A stretch of 64,000 bases of DNA from Rhizobium lusitanum (GCF_014189535.1 NZ_CP050308.1:2145501-2209500); one strand, 5' to 3'. Shown: positions 25,852-35,727, counted from the stretch's first letter. Program-made: numbers and translations. Notes: generated by a model not told the origin, from the letters alone.

Positions 25852-26535
25852 TCATGCGGTCTTTGAATGCAGCAGCGCGCGCTGTCCGCGCGTGACGCCG
25901 GGAAGAACGGCTTTCATCTTTGGAAGCAGGTCGGTGAAGGTTTCGAAGGCGACATGGGGAATGCCGCGGTCTTCGCAGTAGTCGATCAGCTTGGCCTTCG
26001 CGAAGATGAGATCGACTTTGTCGGAAACGCAGAAATCGCTTCGTCCATCGCCGATATAGATCTGCAGATCGGGGCTCTTGACGACCCGGCATTTGCAGAC
26101 GCCGGACCCGGACATGCAGCCGTTTGCGGTCGGCGACGGGAAGAGGGAATAGGATTCATGACCATCGGCGAAGCAATAGGTCAGCACGTTGGCGACGATC
26201 GCCATGTCGTCGATGCCATGGCGCGCCAGAATATGACGAATGAAGTAATCGACACCATCGCTGACGATGGTAACGGGCAGATCACTGCTGCGGCAATAGG
26301 ACAGGAATTCTTCAAAGCCGGGATCGATGGACGCGGTGTCCAGCAGGGCGTCGATGTCCTGCCGGCTTGCCTGGACCAGGGCGATCTGGCGGCGCATGCA
26401 CTCGCCCGACCCCATCAGCCCCTGTTTCCACTGGCGCTCTATGTCTTCCCACTCTGGATCGGCGAAACGGGATAACACCATATCCGTCGCGTCTTCGATG
26501 GAGATAGTCCCATCAAAATCGCAAAACACCTGCAT
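25852..26535 (-). CDS. HAD-superfamily phosphatase (MtnX/PSP-like)
   Basis: A 227-residue cytoplasmic phosphatase of the phosphoserine phosphatase/MtnX group. HAD motif I is FCDFDGTIS at residues 4-12, motif II IVSDG near 90, motif III/IV IYIGDGRSDFCVSDKVD near 160. A Cys-rich insert (GCMSGSGVCKC) is unusual and may bind metal. First gene of the nine-gene run; 102 bp separate it from the sensor kinase on the same strand, enough for a promoter though I cannot name one. Confidence 0.87.
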   Translation of the reverse strand: MQVFCDFDGTISIEDATDMVLSRFADPEWEDIERQWKQGLMGSGECMRRQIALVQASRQDIDALLDTASIDPGFEEFLSYCRSSDLPVTIVSDGVDYFIRHILARHGIDDMAIVANVLTYCFADGHESYSLFPSPTANGCMSGSGVCKCRVVKSPDLQIYIGDGRSDFCVSDKVDLIFAKAKLIDYCEDRGIPHVAFETFTDLLPKMKAVLPGVTRGQRALLHSKTA

Positions 26536-26637
26536 GAAACGCCCTTTCGCCTTATCCTTGGGTTGCGTTTAACAACCGTGGATGAGCCAGGCATGAGGGG
26601 AGAATGATGCGGAAATGAAATCGTGGTAAAGTTGACT

Positions 26638-28017
26638 CTATTCCGTCTTTGGCAATCGCAGGTCGACCCGCAGGCCCGAGCCCCAACGCGGCGTCGATAA
26701 CTCTATCGTGGCGGCAAGCCGATCCGCCGTATCGGCGACAATTGCCAGGCCAAGCCCGGCGCCTTCGGTATGCAGCGTATCGATCCGATAGAAGCGCTGG
26801 AAGACCGCTTCACGTTCGTCGGCCGGAATACCCTGCCCGCTATCGCTGATTGATATCAGCCAGAGCCCGCTTTCAGCGGTGATCATGACCTCGATCCTAC
26901 CGGCGACCGGTGTGTATTTGATGGCATTGTCCAGGAGATTGCTGACCATCATGCGCAGCAGCGATTCATCCGTCTTCACCTGCGCCGCCTCGTCACCCTC
27001 CAGCACGACATCGAGCTGCCGGCTGTTGATGATGTTGCCAAACTCCGCCAGCACCGACGCCACCATATGATAGAGCGGCACCGGCGTCGGATTGAGGGGA
27101 TGATGGCTGACCCTGGCAAGTCGCAACAATTGCTCGATCAGATGGATGGCACGGTTGTTGCTGGCAACGAGATCAGCGACAATGGCCTGCCGCTCCTGCT
27201 CGCTATCGCTGTTGCCCAGCATTTGCAGCAACAGCTTCACGCTGGCTTGCGGGGTGCGCAATTGATGTGCGGCAAGATCGGAGAAACGCCGCTCGAGCGT
27301 CAGGGAATGGCCGAGCTTCTCGAGAAGCTGGTTGATCGAGCGACCAAGCGGCAACAGGTCCCGCGGCAGGCCTTCGACGGGAATAGCCGAGAGATCGTCC
27401 GGCGATCGGGTACGGATCTGACGCACCAGCCCGTGGATCGTTCGAAGGCCGCTATTGATGCCGAGCCAGATGAGAAAGCCGATGATCGGCACCAGCACGA
27501 GCAGCGGAAAGAAGAGATTGAGCAGGATGTTAGAGACCAGAGTTTCGCGAAGGGCAATCTTTTCGCCGACCTCCATCACGATCGTCGAGTTCGGTATCGG
27601 CAGCGAATAGACGCGCCACTCCTCTCCTCGATAGGTGATGGTGGTGAAGCCGACCTTCTGCCGCGGGACGTCGGACATGAACGCCGTGCTGCTGTAGAAG
27701 CGGATACTGCCGTCGTCCCAGGCGCGAAACATATGGGCGTCGGCATAATCGTCCGCGTCCTCATTGAAGGCGAGCTGGTTATCCATGTTGAAGTCGATGT
27801 CGTCGACCTGCCTCGGAGCGCGATCGGGCGACCTCTCCAGAGGGTGACGCAGCAGGCTCCACAGCACATTTGCGTCATTGATCAGCTGGGCATCGTAGAT
27901 ATTATCGATTTCGCGCGTCGCGCTGTTGAACGCGAAAGCGGCGATCACTACGATCGTCACCACCACGACCGGCGCGATCCTGAGGAAAAGCTTGCGGGTG
28001 AGTGTGGAATTGTTCAT
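26638..28017 (-). CDS. Sensor histidine kinase (QseC/PmrB-like)
   Basis: A 459-residue membrane kinase: helices at about 13-33 and 168-190 bracket a periplasmic sensor domain of about 130 residues rich in acidic residues (DDIDFNMDNQ, NEDADDYADAH), which could bind cations or cationic peptides. HAMP-like linker, then the phospho-acceptor box DLAAHQLRTPQA, N box LLDNAIKYTP, G1 DSGQGIP and G2 GAGLGLAI. It overlaps the response regulator by four bases and is directly upstream of the lipid-tailoring operon, its most likely target (inference). Confidence 0.93.
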   Translation of the reverse strand: MNNSTLTRKLFLRIAPVVVVTIVVIAAFAFNSATREIDNIYDAQLINDANVLWSLLRHPLERSPDRAPRQVDDIDFNMDNQLAFNEDADDYADAHMFRAWDDGSIRFYSSTAFMSDVPRQKVGFTTITYRGEEWRVYSLPIPNSTIVMEVGEKIALRETLVSNILLNLFFPLLVLVPIIGFLIWLGINSGLRTIHGLVRQIRTRSPDDLSAIPVEGLPRDLLPLGRSINQLLEKLGHSLTLERRFSDLAAHQLRTPQASVKLLLQMLGNSDSEQERQAIVADLVASNNRAIHLIEQLLRLARVSHHPLNPTPVPLYHMVASVLAEFGNIINSRQLDVVLEGDEAAQVKTDESLLRMMVSNLLDNAIKYTPVAGRIEVMITAESGLWLISISDSGQGIPADEREAVFQRFYRIDTLHTEGAGLGLAIVADTADRLAATIELSTPRWGSGLRVDLRLPKTE

Positions 28018-28670
28018 CGCTCGATCATGTAACCAACGCCACGGATCGACTTGATGAAATCGCTGCCGAGCTTCTTGCGCAGATTGTAGATCGTCACCTC
28101 GATCGTGTTGCTCTCGACCGTGCTTTCGGCATCGTAAAGCGCATATTCGATATCGTTCTTGGTCACGTATCGGCCGCTGCGCTCCATCAGAAGCTTCAGC
28201 AGATGGAATTCCTTGGCCGTGGTGTGAACCTGTACATCGCCCTTGCGGGCAACCATCGCCGAAGGGTCGACCTCGATATCGCCACAGCGAATGACGCTTT
28301 CTGTTCGTCCGTCGCGACGGCGGATCAGCGCGCGCATGCGGGCAAGCAGCTCGTCGAGATCGAACGGCTTGACCAGATAATCGTCGGCGCCTTCATCGAG
28401 CCCCTCGACCTTCTGGCGCACGGCGTCGAGCGCCGTCAGAAGCAGGACCGGCACCGAATTGCCTCTCTGCCGAATGCCTCTCAAGACCTCCATGCCGCTG
28501 AGCTTCGGCAGGTTGATATCAAGCACGATTGCCGCGAAATCCGAATGCCGGGCAGCCTCGAGACCGGACTCGCCGTCGCGCATCCAATCGACGCCGTATG
28601 CGTGCTTCTCCAAAGCCTTCTTCAGGGATGATCCGAGGATATTGTCGTCTTCAACTAACAGAACACGCAC
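28014..28670 (-). CDS. OmpR-family response regulator (QseB/PmrA-like)
   Basis: A 218-residue regulator. Receiver domain with the acidic pair EDD at 7-9, phospho-Asp in IVLDINLP near 51, and Lys in LVKPFDLDEL near 101; a winged-helix DNA-binding domain ends SNTIEVTIYNLRKKLG and IRGVGYMIER. It precedes its kinase (ATGA overlap). Regulators of the PmrA/QseB group often control envelope and lipid A modification genes, which fits the downstream operon. Confidence 0.94.
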   Translation of the reverse strand: MRVLLVEDDNILGSSLKKALEKHAYGVDWMRDGESGLEAARHSDFAAIVLDINLPKLSGMEVLRGIRQRGNSVPVLLLTALDAVRQKVEGLDEGADDYLVKPFDLDELLARMRALIRRRDGRTESVIRCGDIEVDPSAMVARKGDVQVHTTAKEFHLLKLLMERSGRYVTKNDIEYALYDAESTVESNTIEVTIYNLRKKLGSDFIKSIRGVGYMIER

Positions 28671-28763
28671 AGCCGATCTCGCTTCGCCGATGGGGGTTAT
28701 GCACCCGATGTGAACCGCAATTGGAGCGGCCTTGTGGCAAAGCTGTCGAGCTTGCGCACCGGC

Positions 28764-29570
28764 TCAATACTTGAACAAATTTCGCGGCATAGCAAGAATC
28801 TGGCTTTTTTCGCCCTCGTCCGTCACCAGCTCATCCAAAAAAGCCAGGTTGCTGGCATAGGTCTGTGCCGCCTCATGCTGGGTATGCGGCCAGTCGCTGC
28901 CCCACATGAGGCGGTCCAGACCAAAGGCATGACGCAGCAGGGGATAGGCCTGCCGGGCGAAATCTCTCCCTTCCGGCCCATTGCGATAGGGAGCGGAGAG
29001 CTTGACGTAGACCCATCCCGACGACCCGAGTTCCAACAAGGCGCGGAAGCCCGGATCGGCGATGCCGAGTTTGGGATCGGGCAGGCCGAAATGATCGACG
29101 ACCACGTTCATCCCATTGTCCGCCAACATTTGTGCGAGTGGCGCGAGGTCGGCGGCGTTGCGCTGGATCTCGATCTGCCAGTCGAGTGACTTCAGTGTCG
29201 CCAGCAGATCCCGCCATTCCCGCGTCGCGAAATCCGGCAAGGCCTGCCCAACGAGGTTGAGACGGATACCGACCACTCCAGCTTCGTCATAAGCGACGAG
29301 CTGCTCCAGCGAGGTGCCGGGGTCGATCACCACAATGCCGCGCAACCGGCCGCCCGCCGCTTTCAGGCAATCGAGAAGATAGGAATTGTCGGTCCCAAGG
29401 AAGCTCGGCTGTACGAGCACGCCATGGGTCAGCCCATTCTCATCGAGCTGACGCAGATAGGCATTCAGGCGCGCGTCGTACTCCGGCGCGTAGCGCCTGC
29501 CCGGCGCCAGCTTCAGCTTGCGATCAAAGACATGCGCGTGGGTATCGATACGAAAGGAGGATACAGTCAT
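28764..29570 (-). CDS. Amidohydrolase-family (PDC lactonase-like) metal-independent or Zn hydrolase
   Basis: A 268-residue TIM-barrel hydrolase of the amidohydrolase_2/2-pyrone-4,6-dicarboxylate lactonase group. Motifs: RIDTHAHVFDR near residue 7, VVVDHFGLPDP, and LMWGSDWPHTQ near 225 with the catalytic Asp. The ATG at 29570 follows GGAGG at optimal spacing. It is the last gene of a GntR-MFS-hydrolase unit, suggesting breakdown of an imported lactone or aromatic-derived acid. Confidence 0.88.
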   Translation of the reverse strand: MTVSSFRIDTHAHVFDRKLKLAPGRRYAPEYDARLNAYLRQLDENGLTHGVLVQPSFLGTDNSYLLDCLKAAGGRLRGIVVIDPGTSLEQLVAYDEAGVVGIRLNLVGQALPDFATREWRDLLATLKSLDWQIEIQRNAADLAPLAQMLADNGMNVVVDHFGLPDPKLGIADPGFRALLELGSSGWVYVKLSAPYRNGPEGRDFARQAYPLLRHAFGLDRLMWGSDWPHTQHEAAQTYASNLAFLDELVTDEGEKSQILAMPRNLFKY

Positions 29571-29695
29571 GATGTTGATCGCTATGCGGTCCGGACCCAT
29601 GGAGACCATGGATCCGGAGCCATCGAGAAGCAAGCCACGACGGCAGCGACAGAGATTTCAATCATGGTGGTATCTCGTGACATTCGGTTGCAAGC

Positions 29696-30944
29696 CTATG
29701 ATTGCGCCGAGGAAGTGGGCTGCTCGAATACCTTGCCGCGCGTTTCCGGCAGCATGAACACGGCGACCAGCACCAGGGAATAGGCGAAGGCCGCATCGAT
29801 GCCAATGGCTGGACCGAGCCCAATCCTGTCGCTCAGGTACCCGACGAGCAACGGGAAGCCGGCGGAGACAATCCGGCCGAAATTATAGCAGAAGCCCACC
29901 CCGGTGCCACGAACACCGGCGGGATAAAGCTCGCTGAAAAGTGCGGCCATGCTCGCCGGAATGCCTGCCGAGAAGAAACCGAGCGGAAAGCCCAGAAACA
30001 GCATCTGCCAGTTCGACAGCGGCGCGAAGATGTAGATCAGAACCGTCGCCACGCAGGCACCCGCGAACAAGGTGACATTGACGCGCCGACCAAGCCGGTC
30101 GCTGAGCATTCCGCTAACAATGCAGCCGCAGAAAAAGGCGACGATGATCACGGCAAGATAGGCACTGGAGCCGAGCACGGAAAGCTGGCGGACCTCGCGG
30201 AGATAGGTCGGCAAAAACGTCGTCAGCGCCGCATAGCCTCCATGCGCCCCTGTGCCAAAAAGTGCGCCAACCAGGGTGAAGCGCAATACGTCCGGGCGGA
30301 AAATGCCTGCGACCGTCTGCCAGAACGGCGGCTGGTCGGCCTTGGCCGTGGCTCTCGGTGGCTCGGCGATGCCGCGGCGGATGAAGATGATCAGCAGCGC
30401 CGGCAGCAGCCCGATCGCGAAGAGTACACGCCACGCAATATCATGTTCGACAAAGGTGAAGATGATGGCGGAAAGCAGGACCGCGCCGCCCCAGCCGACC
30501 GCCCATGCGCTCTGCACCGCAGCAAGCGCCCTGCCGCGATTTTCCGGCCGGATGATTTCGGCCATCAGCACGGCACCGCAGGCCCACTCCGCACCAAAAC
30601 CGAGACCCTGGATCGCCTTCAGCACCAGAAGCTGGTTATAGGTGGTGACGAAGGCGCAAGCGAAGGTGGCAAGCGCGAAGGTCGCGACCGTGATCTGCAA
30701 TGCCTTGACCCGGCCGAAACGGTCGCCGAGGGCTCCGCCGAACCAGCCGCCAATCGCGCCGAAAAACAGGGTAATCGAACTGAGGAGACCGGCATCGGCT
30801 TTGGTGATGTCGAAAGCGACGATCAGCGCCGGGATCACCAGGCTGAACATCTGAACATCGAGCGCGTCGAGACCCCACCCCCCCAAAACTCGCCCAGAAC
30901 GTCTTGCGTTCCAATGGCGAGCACTCCTTGTACCAACTAGACAT
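29696..30944 (-). pseudogene. MFS transporter of the aromatic/organic acid type, frameshifted
   Basis: A twelve-helix importer. The first 22 residues (MSSWYKECSPLERKTFWASF, GG) lie in one frame and WGLDALDVQMFSLV onward in another. The break is a run of seven C (30878-30884, plus strand); six would restore FGGWGLDALDVQ, the standard start of this family, and a protein of about 415 residues. Motif GDRFGRVKALQI (loop 2-3) and its counterpart SDRLGRRVNV are intact, so the gene is otherwise healthy. Upstream GntR and downstream hydrolase suggest a catabolic substrate. Confidence 0.88.
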
Positions 30945-31002
30945 TATTCTCCTCCCCGCGCCTTATCCCAGCGCGCCAGTTCATTTTCCTAAAGGTTACA
31001 GA

Positions 31003-31728
31003 TCAGCGTATGTCGACGTGATAGCGGAATCGGTCGGCGGGACCGCGTGAACGCCGCCATTCAATGGGTCGTCGCTCCAGATCGAAGGCAACACGCTCGA
31101 TGACCACCAAAGGCGATCCCGGTTCCAACCCCAGCAGGCGTGCCTGAAGCGGCGGTGCGATCTCGACGGTCAGCGTTTCCTCCGCCGATACAACCACCTG
31201 CTCGCAACGTTCCTCATAAAGCGGATAGAGAAGATCGCCGAATTCGGAGGTATCGATCGTCAGCAGCGCTTCGAAGCGCGACCTTTCCAGCCAGATCTCT
31301 TCGGCCAGCAGCGGGACGCCGCCGATGAGGCGAAGGCGCGAAAGGGAAATGACAGGGTCTCCCTCGCGCAGCCGCAGCGCCGAGGCGACGGCCGAGGGTG
31401 CCGCGATACTTTCACGCCGAAGAATGCGGCTCTCGGGCACGCGGCGCTCGCCGCTCTCCGACTGGAAACGGAAAAAGCGGAAGAGCGAGGAGTTGAAGCG
31501 CGCCCGCCGCACATAGGTGCCGCGCCCCTGGTGGCGCTCGACGACGCCATCGGCCACGAGTTGGTCGATCGCCTTGCGGACGGTGCCTACGGCGACGCCA
31601 TAGGTTGCCGAGAGCTCCGCCTCCGACGGAATCGATTCGCCAGGTCGCCATTCCTGACGATTGATCCTCGCGGCAAGATCGTCGCGCAATCGTTGATAGC
31701 GGGGAAGTCGGTCATCTAAAGAGGTCAT
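31003..31728 (-). CDS. GntR-family regulator (HutC subfamily)
   Basis: A 241-residue regulator: N-terminal winged helix (SIPSEAELSATYGVAVGTVRKAID, shown in part at 30-54) and a UTRA ligand-binding domain (LAEEIWLERSRF, ERVAFDLERRPIEWRRS). It leads the operon with the MFS transporter and amidohydrolase, whose substrate is probably its effector. The start at 31728 is chosen because it places the operator just upstream; the frame is open to 31797. Confidence 0.9.
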   Translation of the reverse strand: MTSLDDRLPRYQRLRDDLAARINRQEWRPGESIPSEAELSATYGVAVGTVRKAIDQLVADGVVERHQGRGTYVRRARFNSSLFRFFRFQSESGERRVPESRILRRESIAAPSAVASALRLREGDPVISLSRLRLIGGVPLLAEEIWLERSRFEALLTIDTSEFGDLLYPLYEERCEQVVVSAEETLTVEIAPPLQARLLGLEPGSPLVVIERVAFDLERRPIEWRRSRGPADRFRYHVDIR

Positions 31729-31730
31729 AC

Positions 31731-31746
31731 AGTCATATAGATGACT
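31731..31746. promoter_or_regulatory. Inverted repeat, likely GntR operator
   Basis: AGTCAT and ATGACT flank a 4-bp ATAG spacer immediately before the gntR start. A further GTCAT at 31723 may extend the site. Position implies autoregulation of the gntR-MFS-amidohydrolase operon. Confidence 0.6.
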
Positions 31747-31874
31747 AAATGATATGTTGTCAATTCGGCAGCGTGAATGCTGGATATAACGAATCAAACG
31801 AAACCCGCACCTGGCCGACTCCCTGATGCTGAAACGCAGGGAGCGGCTGGAAAAATAGCTCTATCTGAAAAGTG

Positions 31875-32732
31875 TCAGGACACGGCTGCGGTCAGACAAT
31901 CGGCGAAATGCGCGATCGCCGGCTGATCCGCCTGTGGCTTCAATATACCGATCTCCCGGTAAAAGATCCTGTCGGCCAGCGACACCACGCGGACCGACGG
32001 TGGAAGAGGCAAGTTCCCCTCGGTCATCGGCAACAGCGCCACGCCAAGTCCCTGTCCAACCAAAGCCACCATCGCGGATATGTCATCGATCTCCACTGAT
32101 TCCCTGGCAGTGACCGACAGGGACCGCAGGAACCGATCGACCTGCCTGCCGCCGAACGAACTGCGCTCATAACGAATGAACGGTTGCTCCTGCAGCAAGG
32201 CCAGCCAGTCGTCACCCTCCACATGGCTTGGGACCGCCAGCACATAGGGCTCGCGCATCAACGGCTGCCAAGCCAGATCCTTCGGTATGCCGAAAGAAGG
32301 TTTGATGACGACGGCCAGGTCGAGCTCGCCCGTATCAAGCAGATCGAGCAGATGAAGAGAAATCCCGGGCACGATATGGATGTGATGCTTTGGAAAGTGA
32401 TCGCGAAACGACACGAGCGCGCGGGCAAGAACGGTTGACTGGACGGAGGCAATGGCGCCAACACGCAGACGCCCGCCCCTATCTTCATCCGACGGATCGG
32501 CAATCGAATCAAACTTCGCGATGATGTCCTTCGCCCGCTCGAGCGTTCTCAGCCCGGCGGCGTTCAGCGTGGCGGAGCGGCCTGTCCGCTCGAACAGCTG
32601 GACGCCAAGCTTTTCTTCCAGCCGCTTCATCTGGCCGCTGACCGCTGCTTGCGTCAGCCCGATCCGGTCGCCCGCGGCAGCAAAGGTTCCGAAGCGGGCG
32701 ACGGCCACCAGCGTTTTCAGTTCCGGAATCAC
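31875..32732 (-). CDS. LysR-family transcriptional regulator
   Basis: A 285-residue LTTR: N-terminal helix-turn-helix (TFAAAGDRIGLTQAAVSGQM at 16-35) and periplasmic-binding-like effector domain (GAIASVQSTVLARAL, ELDLAVVIKP, LVGQGLGVALLP). It is divergent from the VOC-family gene at 32839, its probable target, with a 106-bp AT-rich gap between them. Confidence 0.93.
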   Translation of the reverse strand: MIPELKTLVAVARFGTFAAAGDRIGLTQAAVSGQMKRLEEKLGVQLFERTGRSATLNAAGLRTLERAKDIIAKFDSIADPSDEDRGGRLRVGAIASVQSTVLARALVSFRDHFPKHHIHIVPGISLHLLDLLDTGELDLAVVIKPSFGIPKDLAWQPLMREPYVLAVPSHVEGDDWLALLQEQPFIRYERSSFGGRQVDRFLRSLSVTARESVEIDDISAMVALVGQGLGVALLPMTEGNLPLPPSVRVVSLADRIFYREIGILKPQADQPAIAHFADCLTAAVS

Positions 32733-32838
32733 AATTGATAATTTTTCCTGTTTCTCAGGCTCACTATATATCGTTTTTCATAAGAATAAATGTTTCTTAT
32801 AAATCGCGGCATTGGATTTCACCCCATGGAGATGAACG

Positions 32839-33267
32839 ATGACTGCAACACCCCTTCACCCTTTCCATCTTGCCTTCCCCGTCAACGACCTCGCGGCCGC
32901 ACGCACCTTCTATGGCGGTCTTCTCGGCTGCTCGGAGGGCCGAAGCTCTCCCGACTGGATCGATTTCAACTTTTATGGTCACCAGGTCGTCGCCCATCTG
33001 GCTCCTCAGGAAACCGGTGAAGTCGTGGCTAACGCGGTCGACGGTCACGGCGTTCCGGTGCGCCATTTCGGGGTCGTTCTGTCGATGGAAGAGTGGGAGG
33101 TCGCGGCGGAGAGGCTGACCAAGGCGAATATCGAATTCGTCATCAAGCCCTATATCCGTTTCAGGGGCGAACCCGGCGAACAGGCAACCATGTTCTTCAA
33201 GGACCCGAGCGGCAATGCCGTCGAATTGAAGGCGTTTGCCGATATCAACAGCCTGTTTGCCAAATAG
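32839..33267 (+). CDS. VOC-family (glyoxalase/dioxygenase fold) protein
   Basis: A 142-residue metal-dependent fold of the glyoxalase/bleomycin-resistance superfamily: [21 protein letters not shown] at the start (His metal ligand), [13 protein letters not shown], and [13 protein letters not shown] with the Glu ligand. Start follows GGAGATGAACG. Catalytic role unknown; the divergent LysR gene probably controls it. Confidence 0.9.
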   Translation: MTATPLHPFHLAFPVNDLAAARTFYGGLLGCSEGRSSPDWIDFNFYGHQVVAHLAPQETGEVVANAVDGHGVPVRHFGVVLSMEEWEVAAERLTKANIEFVIKPYIRFRGEPGEQATMFFKDPSGNAVELKAFADINSLFAK

Positions 33268-33296
33268 GCCAGAGCCTCGATCACATGAGGCGGGGG

Positions 33297-34716
33297 CTAG
33301 ATGCGCCCGCCCAACCTCCGCATGGATGCCGCCAGCACATCGAAAATTCGCGGGTCGGTCGATTGCGCGACATTGAAGCGCAGGAAGCGGCCGGCGGTAT
33401 CCATCAGGCTGAAGGCATTGCCGGGGGCGAGGATGACGCCCTCGGCAAGGCAGGCGCGGGCAAGACCGGCCGCCTCGATCCCCTCCGGCAGCCGGCACCA
33501 GAGGAACATGCCCGCCTGCGGCTTCAGCCAGGGGACGATACCGTTCACCTCCAGGCGCGAGGCCGTCTCGCCCATCGTCTTGGCAAGCCGCGCCCGAAGA
33601 GCCTCCATATGCTTGCGGTAACTGCCGTCCTTCAATGCCGAAAACAAAAGTTCCGCCGAAAGCTGGCCGCTGCTGAAACTGGTGGCCACCTTCAGGTCGA
33701 CAAGGCCATCGATCCAGTCGGGCCGCGCGGCGATGAAGCCGCAGCGCACCGAAGCCGACAGGGTCTTGGAGAAGCTGCCGATATGGATCACCCGGTCAAG
33801 CCCGTCATAGGCGGCAAAGCCGCGGCGCCGGCATCTGCTCGAAATCGGCAAAGATATCGTCCTCGACGATGATCAGGTCGGATGCATCCGCGAGCTTCAA
33901 CAGGCGATGCGCGGTTACCGGCGACAAGGTCGCGCCGGTCGGATTGTGAACCGCGGAATTGGTGATGTAGAGGCGCGGCCTGTGCTTTTCGAGCGCCTCG
34001 CCAAACAGCGCGATATCCGGCCCTTTCGGCGTGAAGGGTACGCCGACGACATTGGCCCGGTGAGCGCGCAGCAGGGCATGGAAATTGAAATAGCAGGGAT
34101 CGTCGACCAGCACGGTATCGCCGGGTTCGAGCAGGAACCGGCAGATGAGATCGATCGCCTGCGTGCCGGACTCCGTCAGCATGATCTGATCGGGCGAGGC
34201 GATAATGCCGTGCTCCGCCATGCGCCTCGCCAGAAGCTGCCGCAAGGGCGGTAATCCAAGCTGCGTTCCATAGTCGGTGAGAACCCCACCCTCCGTGCGC
34301 GCCAGGTTGCGCATCGCGCGACGTAGTGCCGCCTGCGGCATCCAGGAGGGCGGAAGCCAGCCGCAGCCGGGCTTCAGCACATCCTCGCCCACCTCCAGCG
34401 ATTGCCGCGAAATCCAGAGCGGATCGACGTCACGGTCAAGCCGGGGATCGATCTCGGACAGGGAAAGCGGCGCGAGCGGCCCGCAGACATAGAAGCCGGA
34501 ACCGGGCCGCGAACGGATCACACCTTCGGCCGCCAGCCGCTCATAGGCCTCGACCACGGTGGAGACCGACACCTGCATGGTCTTGGCGAAGCTGCGCACC
34601 GAAGGGAGCCTCGCGCCGGGCGGGAGGCTCCGTGCGGCGATCCGCTCCGAAATCGCCGCCATCACGCCCTCTATCCGCGTGACGCCGCTCCCGTTCGCCG
34701 CAATAAAGCCGTTCAT
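33297..34716 (-). pseudogene. MocR/PdxR-type GntR-aminotransferase regulator, frameshifted
   Basis: Regulator fusing a GntR winged helix (SVRSFAKTMQVSVSTVVEAYE) to a class I aminotransferase-like domain that binds PLP (SGTQAIDLICRFLLEPGD, NPTGATLSP, and SFSKTLSASVRCGF with the PLP Lys). The frame breaks at a plus-strand AAA (33816-33818); removing one base joins MPAPRL to AAYDGLDRVIHIGS and gives about 472 residues. MocR proteins usually control an adjacent gene; the divergent DMT transporter 109 bp away is the likely target. The frame is open to a GTG at 34725; ATG 34716 is preferred. Confidence 0.88.
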
Positions 34717-34824
34717 CCGTACCACACCTCATACCATAACAGTTCATACGAATTGTACTGCACCGTCTCTGGAATAGCCAGCCGACTTCGCCGATATCGC
34801 GGACGACAAACCAGGAGCATGAGC

Positions 34825-35688
34825 ATGGACAAGACAACGAGTGGCTGGATCTACGGACTGACGGGCGTGCTGATCTTCAGCGCCTCGCTGCCGGCAACGC
34901 GGGTGGCGGTGATGGATTTCGATCCCGTCTTCCTGACCGTCGCCCGCGCCGCGATCGCCGGCATCCTGTCGCTCTGCCTGCTGTTTGCCTTCCGGGAAAA
35001 GCGGCCCGTTCGGGGCGATCTCGTCTCCCTCATCATCGTCGCAATCGGCTGCGTCGTCGGTTTTCCGCTGCTGACGGCGCTAGCGCTCAAGCATGTCACC
35101 TCGGCCCATTCGATCGTCTTCATCGGACTGCTGCCGCTGGCGACTGCCATATTCGGCGTCTTGCGCGGCGGCGAGCGGCCACGGCTGGCCTTCTGGATAT
35201 TTTCGGTGATTGGCAGCGCCATCGTCTGCGGCTATGCGCTCGCGCAGGGCATCTCCGCCTCGCCGATCGGCGACCTGCTGATGCTTGCGGCAATCCTGGT
35301 TTGCGGCCTCGGCTATGCCGAAGGCGCGGTGCTGTCGCGCCGGCTGGGCGGCTGGCAGGTGATTTGCTGGGCGCTGGTGCTCTCGCTGCCGGCCATGATT
35401 GCGCTTTCCCTCTTCACGATGCCGCAGACCATCGACAATATCGGCGAGCCAGCCTGGATCGGCCTGATCTACGTCTCGCTCTTCAGCATGCTGATCGGTT
35501 TCATCTTCTGGTATCGCGGGCTGGCACAGGGCGGCATCGCCGCCGTCGGACAATTGCAGCTCCTCCAGCCGTTCTTCGGCCTGGCACTCGCCGCTACGCT
35601 GCTGAAGGAAAGCGTTAGCTGGTCCATGTTTGCCGTGACCCTCAGCGTCGTCGCCTGCGTGGTGGGCGCGAAGAAATTCGCGCGATAG
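34825..35688 (+). CDS. EamA/DMT-family exporter (10 helices)
   Basis: A 287-residue inner-membrane transporter with two EamA repeats: SLPATRVAVMDFDPVFLTVA in the first half and AEGAVLSRRLGGWQVI, GFIFWYRGLAQGGIAAVG in the second. Relatives export amino acids and metabolites. The start at 34825 has AGGAG seven bases upstream; ATG 34819 is too close. Divergent from the MocR-type regulator. Confidence 0.9.
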   Translation: MDKTTSGWIYGLTGVLIFSASLPATRVAVMDFDPVFLTVARAAIAGILSLCLLFAFREKRPVRGDLVSLIIVAIGCVVGFPLLTALALKHVTSAHSIVFIGLLPLATAIFGVLRGGERPRLAFWIFSVIGSAIVCGYALAQGISASPIGDLLMLAAILVCGLGYAEGAVLSRRLGGWQVICWALVLSLPAMIALSLFTMPQTIDNIGEPAWIGLIYVSLFSMLIGFIFWYRGLAQGGIAAVGQLQLLQPFFGLALAATLLKESVSWSMFAVTLSVVACVVGAKKFAR

Positions 35689-35727
35689 AGCGCGTATCCG
35701 GAAGCACGCAGAGTGGCCTTGCACAAC

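Noticed and set aside
29702..30940. 412-codon plus-strand ORF
   Set aside because: Antisense of the MFS transporter; composition (Gln, Arg, Glu, Asp) is that of a shadow of membrane codons.
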